A stretch of DNA of 64,000 bases from CAVSWT01 sp963746735 (GCA_963746735.1 CAVVCO010000026.1:124001-188000); one strand, 5' to 3'; shown: positions 8,976-18,697, numbered from the stretch's first letter. Notes: generated by a model from the letters alone, not told the origin. Numbers and translations: made by a program.

Positions 8976-11186
8976 TTATTTAAGAAGAATTAATTTCTTT
9001 GTATCTGAAAAAGTTCCTGCTTGAAGCCTATAAAAATAAACACCGCTTGGAAGATTACTTCCATCAAATTGAACTTCATATTTTCCTGGCTTCCTTGTTT
9101 CGTTAACTAGAGTTGCAACTTCTCTTCCTAAAATATCATAAACTTTCAATTGTACTGTCGCATAGCGACCTTGCCTACCGGTAGGCAGGTGCGTCTCTAC
9201 GGAGGAAGGAATTGAATATTTAATTTTTGTACTTGGGTTGAAGGGGTTGGGATAATTTTGATAAAGAGAAAAGGCATTTGGTTCAGTTTCAGGGGTTTCA
9301 TCTACAGAAACAATTGTACCGAATCTTTTGCCATTGATAACAGCGCCGGTTAATTCCATGTCATAAGAGAGACCAGTTGCCATACTGATGATACCAATAC
9401 TATCTACAATTGAAGATGACCATGTATTAGCATTTTGCATCTTGAATGTTCGTTTTATATTTCCAAATACATTTTCAAAATCAATGTCCTGAATAACTCC
9501 TCTGCCTACCGTGTCTCCAATATCTTTCGAAAAATCATATAATAAATATTCTGTGCTATCATCGGGAGAATATTGATATACCTGAAATCCATTTTTTCGC
9601 AAATACCACGCATTTAGTATATAACCATGGTCTGATTTCAAAATCACATAGGATTTCCCATTCGGCATCGATGTATCTTTCTCTGCTTTTACATTGTCAT
9701 ACCCTAAAAAAGAAGAAACTGGATTTGGGTCTTCAATATTAGTTACACTGTATTGCCACAAATCATTAATGTGGAGAGGGAAAGAAAAGTCTTCTGCTTT
9801 TCCAACTTCGTCTAGGGAAAAATTGAGTATGACATTCGTCGAATCACGCTTTCCCGTTAACCAAACACGGTTGGCATTATCAACATAGTTGCCAGGGTTT
9901 AGTAAATAGTCTGATGTTAGCGGATAAATGTGAACATTTGTATTTCCAATATTTTTTATTACATATGATTTTATCACTGTTCCATAGTCACTAACAATTG
10001 CATGTTGATTGCCTGCTGTATCAATAATAATTTGTGACATTAAAAAGTCTGGTGAAGAGAGAGGAACCAGTTGTCGTTCTTCGATCCCAGCTTCTTGAGT
10101 TGAAACTGCATAGTGAAATTTACATGTGTCGTAAAAGCTTGTCTGAGTCACAAAAAATAATTCTACTTTCCCGTTCTGTAAAAATCTCACTCTGAAATCC
10201 ATAGTATGATATTCGTCTGTAGAATCTATTTGAATTCCTTTTGTATCTGAATAATGAAGTATATAAATTTTTTCTCCATCATTACCTCCTCTCCAGGCAC
10301 AATGAATTCCACCTGAAGAATCAATATCCCATACAAACTGATCTAACGGATATTGTAATGAGTTATAATAGTTCATTTTTAATGAGCTCAATTTAACAGG
10401 TGATAAAAAAGAATCACCGTCTATTTTTCTTAATGTTAGACTTGGGTTTGTGTCACTTAAGGAGTCAGCCTGAATGAAAAGAATATATTTTGTATTATTT
10501 GCAATCTTAATTTCTGGGAAAAATCCGTTTCCAACAAACTGAGAATCAAGGATTTCTCCATTAAGGATTCGTTTTTGATACCATATTTTTCCGCGAAAGT
10601 TGGTAAAATGTGATTCTATTGAAGTTGTATCTATTGGAATTATCTTTTCCCAAACATAATGGAGAGTTCCCTGAACATCAGCTTTTATGGAAGGTGATAC
10701 ACCATCTGGAATAGAAATGATTTTTTGAACATTTGAACCAGAAAATTTTGCAATATTTGAAATTGGAAGATGAAAATATAAGGGAGGAACATCGGACCCT
10801 TCAAAATTCATTTTACTCCAGGCAACATAAAGTGATTCATTAGGCCCATATGTGTAATTAACGGCAAACTCGTCGTATGTGTAACTAAAGGCGTAACTGT
10901 ATGAAAATGCTGTATCTGGAAAAAGTACGGGAGATATCGGTTTGGCATTTGTATATTTAAAAAAATATGGAATCTCTGTACTGCCCCATTGATCAAAAAA
11001 GGGCTGTTCCCAATTAGAATAGCTAAATCCATATATTGCAAAACCTTCAGGAGCTTGCATAATAGAGGCAGTTGTTTTGTCGAAAGGTAGTTTCGGAAAA
11101 ACCTCTTCATTCATTATTTGTGGATAAGCAGGAAAGAATGCCAGACAAAAAACAGTTATGAACAGGGAAAATGTCAAAAGTTTCAT
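8976..11186 (-). CDS. secreted protein with T9SS C-terminal sorting domain
   Basis: Exported protein of 736 residues of unknown function. A signal peptide spans about residues 1-22 (LLTFSLFITVFCLAFFPAYPQ). The long middle part is rich in beta strands and aromatic residues; I recognise no catalytic motif. The last 100 residues (637-736) are a T9SS sorting domain: YQNYPNPFNPSTKIKYSIP, then VYDILGREVATLVN, SGVYFYRLQAG and KKLILLK. Such domains direct cargo through the type IX translocon to the cell surface. Residues 663-678 (VETHLPTGRQGRYATV) interrupt the domain between two strands and are encoded by a palindromic repeat (see the element at 9157-9200). It is the last of three adjacent minus-strand cargo genes. 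Confidence 0.85.
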   Translation of the reverse strand: MKLLTFSLFITVFCLAFFPAYPQIMNEEVFPKLPFDKTTASIMQAPEGFAIYGFSYSNWEQPFFDQWGSTEIPYFFKYTNAKPISPVLFPDTAFSYSYAFSYTYDEFAVNYTYGPNESLYVAWSKMNFEGSDVPPLYFHLPISNIAKFSGSNVQKIISIPDGVSPSIKADVQGTLHYVWEKIIPIDTTSIESHFTNFRGKIWYQKRILNGEILDSQFVGNGFFPEIKIANNTKYILFIQADSLSDTNPSLTLRKIDGDSFLSPVKLSSLKMNYYNSLQYPLDQFVWDIDSSGGIHCAWRGGNDGEKIYILHYSDTKGIQIDSTDEYHTMDFRVRFLQNGKVELFFVTQTSFYDTCKFHYAVSTQEAGIEERQLVPLSSPDFLMSQIIIDTAGNQHAIVSDYGTVIKSYVIKNIGNTNVHIYPLTSDYLLNPGNYVDNANRVWLTGKRDSTNVILNFSLDEVGKAEDFSFPLHINDLWQYSVTNIEDPNPVSSFLGYDNVKAEKDTSMPNGKSYVILKSDHGYILNAWYLRKNGFQVYQYSPDDSTEYLLYDFSKDIGDTVGRGVIQDIDFENVFGNIKRTFKMQNANTWSSSIVDSIGIISMATGLSYDMELTGAVINGKRFGTIVSVDETPETEPNAFSLYQNYPNPFNPSTKIKYSIPSSVETHLPTGRQGRYATVQLKVYDILGREVATLVNETRKPGKYEVQFDGSNLPSGVYFYRLQAGTFSDTKKLILLK
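9157..9200 (-). repeat. palindromic REP-like element inside the T9SS gene
   Basis: On the coding strand the element begins GTAGAGACGC, continues with the perfect 16-base palindrome TGCCTACCGGTAGGCA (9172-9187) and ends with the hairpin GTCGC-TAT-GCGAC (9157-9169). The head is identical to that of the REP copies around the RAYT gene. It is in frame and contributes VETHLPTGRQGRYAT to the protein without a stop codon. Paralogous sorting domains in this window lack these residues, which is why I read it as an insertion. Confidence 0.75.
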
Positions 11187-11276
11187 ATCATACTCCTCCC
11201 CATAAAAATGGAGCTAATTCATAATGAAAAATTAAAAATAAAACGATAATTAAGTTTTTCATAAAAGTTCTAATAT

Positions 11277-13655
11277 TTATTTCAATAGAATTAATTTCTT
11301 CGTGTCAGAAAAACTACCTACTTGCAGCCTATAAAAATAAACCCCACTTGGAAGGTTACTTCCATCAAATTGAAATTCGTAAGTGCCTGGCTGCTGTTCT
11401 TTATTCACAAGCGTTGATATTTCTCTTCCCAGAATATCATAAATCTTCAGTTGTACTAAAGCTTCCCTTTTGGAGAGGTTTGAAGGGACAGGAATTGAAT
11501 ATTTAATTTTAGTTGTAGGATTAAAAGGATTAGGATAATTTTGATAAAGCATAAATTTATGGGGGAAATTTTTATCCTCTCTTACACTTGTTAAAATTGA
11601 ATATTTGTATTGCCAAACGCCTGTACCTTTTGTTCCAATAAAAACATTACTTGTATTGTTATATTGGCTTTGCAGCACAACAATGGAAGTGACTTCATTA
11701 ATATATTCGCCGGGGTCAGGCATATCCCAATATTTGCCTCCATTTGTGCTATGGAGAAAAACCCCGTAATTTGGGCTTTGATGACTATCATCAAAAAACC
11801 AGCCTCCTGCAAAAACATTCTCAGGATGAAGCGGATCAACAGCTAAAGTATTGATGAAAATACCTCTTGATGAAAATATATCTTCCCAGATTTCACCATT
11901 ATCAGGTGTAAGAAAAATATGATTATTCCAGCTAATATAAACCGAATCAGGATTTCTGAGTATTTATAGCAATTGATGTTGCTGAAGCACCCTGAATATC
12001 GCTAAACTGAAAAGTTTCCATGTCATGCCCTGATCAGTTGAGCGTAATGCAGCAGGTGATAATTCTATGGTTCCGGCAGCCCAAGCCAGAGTACCCCCCC
12101 AATGTGAGTTGACATCAATTGAACTTATTACAGGTTGAAGATCTTACCTTCTATTTCTGATTGAGTCCAAAAGTTGAATGAAACTTGTAAAGCGCCAAAG
12201 TTAGTTCCTGCAAGTAATAGGTTGTGGTGGAGTATGTCCTGTGTAATAATAACTATTTAAAGTATTAATTCTATTTACATTATTATCAATACCGCTGTCC
12301 GATTTAATCCAATTTGTATCTGCAGTTAAGCGCACTTCTCTACTAAAAATTAATGTTGAATCATTTTGCCCATCATTAGGAATAACTGCAGCATACAATC
12401 TTAAACCATCAGCTGGCCCAATACCCCAATGCTGCACAGTTAAAGCAGTGATTGATTTATCTTCAAGCCCCAATGGAGTCCATGCACTATCAGAAGGAGC
12501 AGTTATCGATTTACTAAAAACTCCATTCTCTTGAGTTCCTGCAAAGATAGAATTGAAATTATTACGTAAAGGATTATTAAAATCAGTTCCTTCGGCTGTT
12601 AATGAGGTGATTACTTTATCATGTAAACCATAAGGTACAAGCTGTCCAAATCCTTCGGTGGTTATGCCTCCATTTTTTGTATAAAGAATAGTTCCTGAAT
12701 CGCCAACAGCAAAACCTTTTTTATTATCAATAAATGAGATTGAATTTAGTCTTTGCGTTGTCGGCGTTTTTTGTGAAATCCAGTCATCTCCTGCATCAGA
12801 TGATTTTAATATTTTACCATTAACACCGCAAGAATAAATATACTTGGTTGAAGGAATTGTCAATCCATATAGTTCTCCTATTTCGCTGGGCGGCCCCACA
12901 GAAAACCAGTGAGAATCAGGAGGCCGTAACCGTATTATTTCTGAAGCTGCTACAAAATCACCTTGTACTCCAACGATATAAGCAGTGCCGTTATCTGAAT
13001 ATTCTCCCTTATGAGCAGCTGAACCTAAACCATAAAAATATCCCAGTGTGCCCCAGTTATGCCATGGTGTTGAAGGATTCTCCGATTTAATAAAAAGAGA
13101 ATCGGAAGTTAAAGCAAAAATTTCAGGGCCATAAATATATGTACCTTTTGTCGTATAAATTGAATGGATGGGTGAAGAAGTTGGATGTTCAGATTTCCAT
13201 GTCTTTCCTGAATCTTTCGAATTATAAATATATCCCGAATCATCTCCTGCATATATATTTGCAGGATTGACACAACGAACACTAATAAAATTTTTCTCGC
13301 CAGAATAATAAACAGGTGACCATTGCTCGCCGCTATCCTTCGTAGTGAAAATATAATCTTTACCAGCTATCACTCCATTTTGATTATCACAGAATGAAAT
13401 ACAATTCCAGTTCATAATCATGCTAAAGATTAAATCTTTATAATGCCATGTTTGACCTGAGTCAGTGGTTTTTAGAATTGAACCCCTACTTCCTACAATA
13501 ATAGCCGTAGTTGAATCTAACATAACAACATCATTTAACTTTTCTGTTGTTCCGATAGATAAGTCAATCCATTGTGCGTACGTTGATTTCCACATTTAAA
13601 ATCAAGATACTAATAAGGAGAACAAACGATAGAGGTATAAAAAAAAAGTTTTCAT
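11277..13655 (-). pseudogene. T9SS cargo protein with YCF48-like repeats, multiply frameshifted
   Basis: Remains of one gene of about 790 codons. From the ATG at 13655 a signal peptide (MKT then FFFIPLSFVLLIS in a shifted frame) leads into a beta-propeller with photosystem-assembly/YCF48-type motifs (GSRGSILKTTDSGQTWHYKD, GEQWSPV, KDSGKTW, KILKSSDAGDDWISQKTP, GDSGTILYTKNGG). After 12200 the reading continues in other frames (LLLAGTNFGALQVSFNFW; PVISSIDVNSHWGGTLAWAA; FSDIQGASATSIAINTQ; PDSVYISWNNHIFLTPDNG) and ends in a normal sorting domain closing in KKLILLK at 11277. I count at least six shifts: near 13641 (nine-A tract), 13600, 12215, 12130, 12005 and 11950. That is more than anywhere else in the window, so this may be a true pseudogene, though poor sequence is possible. 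Confidence 0.8.
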
Positions 13656-13684
13656 AGTAAATCTCCAAACATTCTACGATAATT

Positions 13685-14917
13685 TTATTTCAATAAAATT
13701 AATTTCTTTGTTTGAATAAAGTTTCCGGCTTTAAGTTGATAAAAATAAACACCACTAGACAGTCCATGTTTCCCGGCATCAAATTCTACAGAATAATCTC
13801 CTGGTGTTTGCTTTTCATTAACAAGAGTTATGATTTTATTCCCAAGTATATCGTAAATTACAAGCAGTACAGACGCATCGCGATGCGTCTCTACATTCGG
13901 AATTGAGTATTTTATTTTTGTTGTTGGATTGAATGGATTGGGGTAATTTTGTTCAAGCTGAAATTCTCTGGGTAGGTTTTTATTAAGCTCCAAACCGGTG
14001 AAAATTTTTCTTGCGTCAAAATATAGAGAAAACATTTTGCTGTTATCTGCTTTTGATTGATAAACAACATCCCAGCAAGGATATGAAGTTGGAGTAAGAG
14101 CTTGATAAACTGAGGCATAAATAGTGTAATCGGGATTCTCTTCTCTAAATGATTTTCCTCCTTCCAATTCGGCATAAGAAATTGCTGAATCACTATCAAA
14201 CCATTCTTCCGAAATATTCATTATACAACAATCATCAATTATTGAACTGCTATCGAATAGCACATAAGTTTGTTCGTTATGAAAATATAGATATTCATGA
14301 TAATTACTTTGCAGATCGTCCCACATAAATTTATAATTCCAGGTTGTAGATTTTCCATCAGTTGAAATATCGTCTGAATATATTTTTCTTATCTTTGCTT
14401 CTTCATGTATTTCTTTTGCATTATTGGCTGCTTCGGTTAGCCAGTGGTCTGATGTAAAAGCTTTCAGTTCAGCAGTAGGATTACAACTGCTTTGTTCAAA
14501 AAATGAGTTTGTCGGTTTTGAAGAAGAGTTTTCTAAAACAAATGCTAATTTACCAATAAATAATGTTGTGTCTTTATAGTAAAAATATTTTTTTAATTCC
14601 TGTCTGTAAATTAAAACATTATATTGACCTGCATTTAAGCCAGACAAAGAAACGTGAAGATCAAAGTTACACATGCAATTTGCGAGGGGTCCGACAGTAT
14701 CACATTGAGTAACAATTATTGTATCACTTCCTTTAAAAATAATTTTAGAATCAAATTTAGACACGCAATTCGCAAAAACGTTTATATCCCAAATTTGAAC
14801 TGTATCACCTATAATTTTTATAAAAAGTGAGTCTTCTTTTGAAGCAATAGTTGTCCCCGTAGTGAAAAAGAGGGAAGAAATTAATAATGAAATGAAGAAA
14901 AAGTTTATCTTTCTCAT
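13685..14917 (-). CDS. secreted protein with T9SS C-terminal sorting domain
   Basis: Exported protein of 410 residues, function not recognised. The signal peptide covers about residues 1-24 (MRKINFFFISLLISSLFFTTG). The N-terminal half has paired cysteines (FANCVSKFD, VTQCDTVGPLANCMCNF) that could form disulfides. A T9SS sorting domain occupies roughly the last 90 residues: LEQNYPNPFNPTTKIKYSIP, VIYDILGNKIITLVN, SGVYFYQLKAG, KKLILLK. A REP hairpin is embedded in it, giving NVETHRDASV at the same place where the 8976-11186 protein carries its insertion. The start ATG at 14917 gives a good signal peptide. It lies upstream of the broken YCF48-like gene on the same strand. Confidence 0.82.
   Translation of the reverse strand: MRKINFFFISLLISSLFFTTGTTIASKEDSLFIKIIGDTVQIWDINVFANCVSKFDSKIIFKGSDTIIVTQCDTVGPLANCMCNFDLHVSLSGLNAGQYNVLIYRQELKKYFYYKDTTLFIGKLAFVLENSSSKPTNSFFEQSSCNPTAELKAFTSDHWLTEAANNAKEIHEEAKIRKIYSDDISTDGKSTTWNYKFMWDDLQSNYHEYLYFHNEQTYVLFDSSSIIDDCCIMNISEEWFDSDSAISYAELEGGKSFREENPDYTIYASVYQALTPTSYPCWDVVYQSKADNSKMFSLYFDARKIFTGLELNKNLPREFQLEQNYPNPFNPTTKIKYSIPNVETHRDASVLLVIYDILGNKIITLVNEKQTPGDYSVEFDAGKHGLSSGVYFYQLKAGNFIQTKKLILLK
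13871..13894 (-). repeat. REP hairpin inside the T9SS gene
   Basis: On the coding strand this is GTAG followed directly by the perfect 20-base palindrome AGACGCATCGCGATGCGTCT. The GTAG foot and AGACGC arm match the REP copies beside the RAYT gene at 29755 and 30362. It is read in frame as VETHRDAS within the sorting domain. Confidence 0.8.
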
Positions 14918-15455
14918 GATATAACCCCTAAAATTAATTGCTTAAGGATTTAGTTATACATTGAGACAATGGTTTATAAAAATATGGATACATTATCCAT
15001 TCCAGTTTTATTGATGATAAAACTGGGTAATAATAATTATTTAATTCATTGTTTTTACATTTTATATATCAAATTTTTGATAACCCATATAAAATCTGAT
15101 AAGAGAACTAAGAATTATTTCAAGATATTGAAGATTTAATCGCTTTGAAATATTGATTTTTATATTTCAACGATGGTAAAATTATCAAAAAGTATTTGAA
15201 TATTTTATTCTGAGTCTCTCCCTATAAAATCTAAAGTGGAGGAATATAAGACAGATGGATAAGATAATAGCATCTGTTATTTAAAGTCATCATAAATGAA
15301 TTAATCAAAATGTAACTTTTAAAATTATGATTGTCAAAACTAAAAGCCCCTCTAAATATCTTCAAAGGGGAGGCTTTGCAAAATATTTGTGACTATTTAT
15401 TTTAATCATTAAGAAAATTTAAACTTACTTTGTAAGAAATAATGAAAGGACAATA
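14918..15455. other. 538-base intergenic region with two hairpins
   Basis: Very AT-rich, no coding potential seen, between the divergent T9SS gene and the DinB-like gene. It holds a hairpin CCAGTTTTA-7 bases-TAAAACTGG at 15002-15026, which falls in the leader side of the minus-strand gene, and a repeat-like hairpin at 15342-15378 that is listed separately. I cannot assign promoters. Confidence 0.5.
15342..15378. repeat. CCCCTC/GGGGAGG hairpin, dispersed-repeat type
   Basis: AAAAGCCCCTCT, an 11-base loop, then AAAGGGGAGGCTTT. It resembles a terminator, but it lies upstream of the plus-strand gene at 15456 and 425 bases upstream of the start of the minus-strand gene, so it ends no visible gene. 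Similar CCCCTC..GAGGGG hairpins are scattered through genomes of this phylum (from memory). Confidence 0.5.
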
Positions 15456-15971
15456 ATGAGAAAACCAACAAAAGGTGATTACCCTGAATATTTTGAAACC
15501 TACTTCAAAAACATAAAAGATAAAAATCCAATTGAACTAATGGAATCACAAAAAATTGAAATATCAAGTCTACTTTCCGGATTGAGTGAAGCGAAAGCTA
15601 ATTATAGATATGCTGAAGGGAAGTGGAGTATCAAAGAAGTTTTAGGCCATCTAATTGATTCTGAAAGGGTGTTTTGTTACAGGGCTGTTGCAATAGCACG
15701 AGGTGAAACACAATCGTTGCCTGGATTTGAACAAGATGATTACGTACATTATGGAAATTTTGATTCACGTGAATTATCTGATCTTCTTGATGAATATCAA
15801 AAAGTTAGGGAAGCGACTATACCTCTCTTAAAAAGTTTTGATGAGAAAGATTATGACAAAAGGGGAGTAGCCAATAATAATCCTTTAACAGTTAGAGCAG
15901 TAATGTTTTTGATCCCCGGTCACGAAAAACATCATTTAAATATTTTGAAGGAGAGATATTTTAAGAAATAA
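15456..15971 (+). CDS. DinB-like four-helix metalloprotein
   Basis: DinB_2 superfamily protein of 171 residues, a four-helix bundle with a three-histidine metal site; the family includes thiol S-transferases and many proteins without known function. The expected residues are visible: His65 in EVLGHLIDSERVF, and His156 and His160 in IPGHEKHHLNIL. The motif KWSIKEVLGHLIDSERVF is typical of the subgroup found in Bacteroidota. The start ATG at 15456 is preceded by AAGGACA, a fair ribosome-binding site. It converges with waaA with only 6 bases between the stops. Confidence 0.85.
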   Translation: MRKPTKGDYPEYFETYFKNIKDKNPIELMESQKIEISSLLSGLSEAKANYRYAEGKWSIKEVLGHLIDSERVFCYRAVAIARGETQSLPGFEQDDYVHYGNFDSRELSDLLDEYQKVREATIPLLKSFDEKDYDKRGVANNNPLTVRAVMFLIPGHEKHHLNILKERYFKK

Positions 15972-15977
15972 TAACTT

Positions 15978-17255
15978 CTAAATAACTTTATAAATTTCCT
16001 CCAGGATTTTCTCAGTTGCGCCTAGATTTTCTCTAACAAATTCCTGAGAAATTTTACCTTTTTCTTTTCTTAAATTATCATCTTTAAAAATTAATCTTAA
16101 TTGCTTGAAAGCATCGCGTCTATCCATTATTAAAATTCCACCGCCCCGCTTCAATAGTTTTTGCGTTTCCTGCGAATTCTCAATTTTAGGTCCAAATAAC
16201 ACTGGAATACCATAAACTGCAGCTTCAAGTACATTATGAATGTTTTGTTTGAAGCTGCCGCCAATAAATGCTGCATCAGCATAAGTATAAAGTGTCAATA
16301 AAATCCCAATTGAATCAATAAGAATTACTCTTTCATCTTTATAATTATTTAAATGAGAAAATCTAATTGTTTTAAGCTGTCTGCTAAATTCATTTTCTAT
16401 TCTATCTAAATGAATTAATGTTGGCTCATGAGGAGCTATAATTAACAATACATCCGGGTCAAACTTTGCTAGCTTAATAAATGCGGGTATTATAACATCT
16501 TCATCAACACCCCAGGTGCTTCCGGCAACTAAAATTTTCTTATTCTTTAAAACTTCATCTTTAATTAAATTTCTATTTCTTGCCAATAAGCTTCTCTGAT
16601 AAACTCTATCAAACCTGGTATCACCAACAACCATTAATTGGTTATCGGTACAATCGAAACTTTTAAATCCTTTAGCATCAACTTGAGAAACAGTAAGAAT
16701 TTTTGAAATATCTTTAAATAAAACTTTATGAAAATTTTTAACTAGCGGCAATTTTCTTGGAGATCCCGGCTTCATTGTTGCGTCAACTAGATAGGAAGTG
16801 ACACCCTTTTTCTTCATGGACCAAATGTGATTCGGCCAAATATCATAACGCATAATAACTGCTAAATCCGGGCTAACAATATTTATGAATTTTTCTGCAT
16901 TTGATTTTGTATCGAATGGCAAATAAGAAACTAAATCGGCATAAGGATATTTTTTTGAATTTTCATATCCCGAAGGAGAAAAGAAAGTAACTAAAATATT
17001 TATGCTTGTGTCTTTTTTTAATTCTTCGATTACAGGTTTTGCCTGTTCAAACTCACCAAGAGAAGAAGAATGAAACCAAATCATTTTTTTTGATTTATCT
17101 ATCGATGCTGCATTTAAAATTAACTCTTCAAAAATCCTTCTTCTTCCAACAATTCCCGTTCTAACTTTTGAGTTAAAGATTCCTATCAATCTTACAAATA
17201 CAAAAAGTGTAGGAACTATTAAAATGTTATAAAATAAAGACCAGATTTGTTTCAT
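15978..17255 (-). CDS. waaA: 3-deoxy-D-manno-octulosonic acid (Kdo) transferase
   Basis: Inner-membrane glycosyltransferase (GT30) that adds Kdo to lipid IVA in LPS synthesis. 425 residues, the usual size. An N-terminal membrane anchor (about 5-23) is followed by GRR and WFHSSSLGEFEQAKPVIEEL, which carries the catalytic Glu of the SxGExxxA motif. Further landmarks are the YDIWPNHIW segment, VAGSTWGVDEDVIIPAF, IIAPHEP and the C-terminal AAFIGGSFKQNIHNVLEAAVYGIPVLFGP, which binds CMP-Kdo. It overlaps the GT9 gene upstream by 4 bases (ATGA), so the two are co-transcribed. This shows that the cell makes LPS. Confidence 0.95.
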   Translation of the reverse strand: MKQIWSLFYNILIVPTLFVFVRLIGIFNSKVRTGIVGRRRIFEELILNAASIDKSKKMIWFHSSSLGEFEQAKPVIEELKKDTSINILVTFFSPSGYENSKKYPYADLVSYLPFDTKSNAEKFINIVSPDLAVIMRYDIWPNHIWSMKKKGVTSYLVDATMKPGSPRKLPLVKNFHKVLFKDISKILTVSQVDAKGFKSFDCTDNQLMVVGDTRFDRVYQRSLLARNRNLIKDEVLKNKKILVAGSTWGVDEDVIIPAFIKLAKFDPDVLLIIAPHEPTLIHLDRIENEFSRQLKTIRFSHLNNYKDERVILIDSIGILLTLYTYADAAFIGGSFKQNIHNVLEAAVYGIPVLFGPKIENSQETQKLLKRGGGILIMDRRDAFKQLRLIFKDDNLRKEKGKISQEFVRENLGATEKILEEIYKVI

Positions 17256-18247
17256 TTAGAATTTAAAAGAAGAATTAATTTTTCAAAAGCCTGTTGTGGT
17301 TTTAATTCTAACATACATTTAAAATGACTCTTTGGGCAGCTTTCTCTACCTATATGCGAACAAGGTCTGCAAGATACTGAATTGTTTTCTAAAATTGAAT
17401 TTCTGTTTTTATAGGGAGAGAATCCAAATTCTTTTACTGTCGAACCAAAGAATGCGAGCACTGGAATTTTAACGGCACAAGCTGCATGCATCAATCCTGA
17501 ATCGTTACAAACTACAGCTTCACACTTCTTCATATCAGCAGCAGTCTGCAAAATATCGTCATCATTGCATAAGTTTATTGAATATGGGATTGATTTCGAA
17601 ATTTTGGTACAAACTTGATTATCGTTTGAGCCGCCTAAAAGAACTATTTTATAGCCATGTATTTTTAATAAATTTCCCAGCTGAATATAATATTCTTCTG
17701 GCCACATCTTTGTGAAGTGCCGCGAGCCGGGGCAGAAGCCAATATATTTTTCTTCACTGTTTAATACTGCTGAGGAATTTTTGTTAGTAAATAAATCTAA
17801 GCCTTTATCATCAAGTTGAAAACCATTAATTGTTTCTGCATATCTAATTGGGATTTGTTTTGAATTTCGCAGTTTATTTATTTTGAATTTTACTAGTAAA
17901 AATTTTTCAAAAGTTTTTTTGTTAAACTTTACTTTTAACACTTTAAGATTTGAAGAAATGGCTGCTGACCTAAAATTATTTTGGAGATCAATCACTAATT
18001 CATGATTATGTTCGGATAATTTTCTTTCTAATAGTTTCTTTTCAACATTATCCGATTCATAATATATAATATTATTGATATAAGGATTATTTATTAAAAC
18101 ATCTTTGTATTGCGGCCGAATTAAAAAATCAATTTGTAATTGAGGATATTGATTTTTCAAAGATCTTATCAATGGAGTAGTTAGAATTATATCGCCTAAA
18201 GAACTAAGCCTAATAATTAAAATTTTTCTAAATTCTTTAAGATTCAA
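17252..18247 (-). CDS. glycosyltransferase family 9 (heptosyltransferase-like)
   Basis: ADP-heptose:LPS heptosyltransferase family (WaaC/WaaF type), working on the LPS core just after waaA. 331 residues. The N-terminal Rossmann start KILIIRLSSLGDIILTTPLIRSL and the C-terminal GFCPGSRHFTKMWPEEYYIQL, VVCNDSGLMHAACAVKIPVLAFFGST are diagnostic. A Cys-rich tail (CRPCSHIGRESCPKSHFKCM) is common in this phylum. The start at 18247 is a TTG. Thirteen bases upstream an ATG reads MKVF and would enter the same frame as MKVFLNLKEF if an eight-T run had seven T, so the true start may be at 18260. It leads the operon with waaA. Confidence 0.9.
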   Translation of the reverse strand: MNLKEFRKILIIRLSSLGDIILTTPLIRSLKNQYPQLQIDFLIRPQYKDVLINNPYINNIIYYESDNVEKKLLERKLSEHNHELVIDLQNNFRSAAISSNLKVLKVKFNKKTFEKFLLVKFKINKLRNSKQIPIRYAETINGFQLDDKGLDLFTNKNSSAVLNSEEKYIGFCPGSRHFTKMWPEEYYIQLGNLLKIHGYKIVLLGGSNDNQVCTKISKSIPYSINLCNDDDILQTAADMKKCEAVVCNDSGLMHAACAVKIPVLAFFGSTVKEFGFSPYKNRNSILENNSVSCRPCSHIGRESCPKSHFKCMLELKPQQAFEKLILLLNSK

Positions 18248-18413
18248 AAAAAACTTTCATTTAATAGGGGAATAATTTAAATATTTCATTTTTACGTAAC
18301 AATTATTTATTTGCAGTGAAAAAAACGAAAAACAATTTTTCGATAAAGTAATAAATGGGTTTGAAGTTCAATTTGTTCTATTTATTTTTGAAATCAAAAA
18401 ATAGGGATTTTAT

Positions 18414-18683
18414 ATGACAACTTTACCTCCTCCATCAACTACAAATTTTCCGGAAGATTCCCTGGAAAAGAAAGTTTATAATATTGTGGAGAGCTTAAAT
18501 GAATATCTTCCAATTCTGAATGATAGAAACAGGCTTGGATTTTCACTTTACAAATATTTAAAAGGCGAAGGCGACAGTCCTGAAATACTAGTTAAAAGCA
18601 CAAAAATAAAAGTATCCGGCATTACGCATGATGAGCTGGCCGATAAAATTAAATACGAATTGAATAAGATCGAAAAATCTTAA
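18414..18683 (+). CDS. small hypothetical protein
   Basis: 89-residue soluble, charged protein that I do not recognise. There is no signal peptide or membrane helix. After a proline-rich start (TTLPPPSTTNFPEDS) it has two predicted helices (SLEKKVYNIVESLNEYL; THDELADKIKYELNKIEKS). The start ATG at 18414 lies about 170 bases from the divergent GT9 gene. It converges with fbp with 14 bases between the stops. Codon use looks like that of its neighbours, so I regard it as a real gene. Confidence 0.6.
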   Translation: MTTLPPPSTTNFPEDSLEKKVYNIVESLNEYLPILNDRNRLGFSLYKYLKGEGDSPEILVKSTKIKVSGITHDELADKIKYELNKIEKS

Positions 18684-18697
18684 TCGTTAGCTTCTAA

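Noticed and set aside
15342..15378. Terminator for a neighbouring gene
   Set aside because: No gene ends near it on either strand, so it is listed as a repeat-type hairpin instead.
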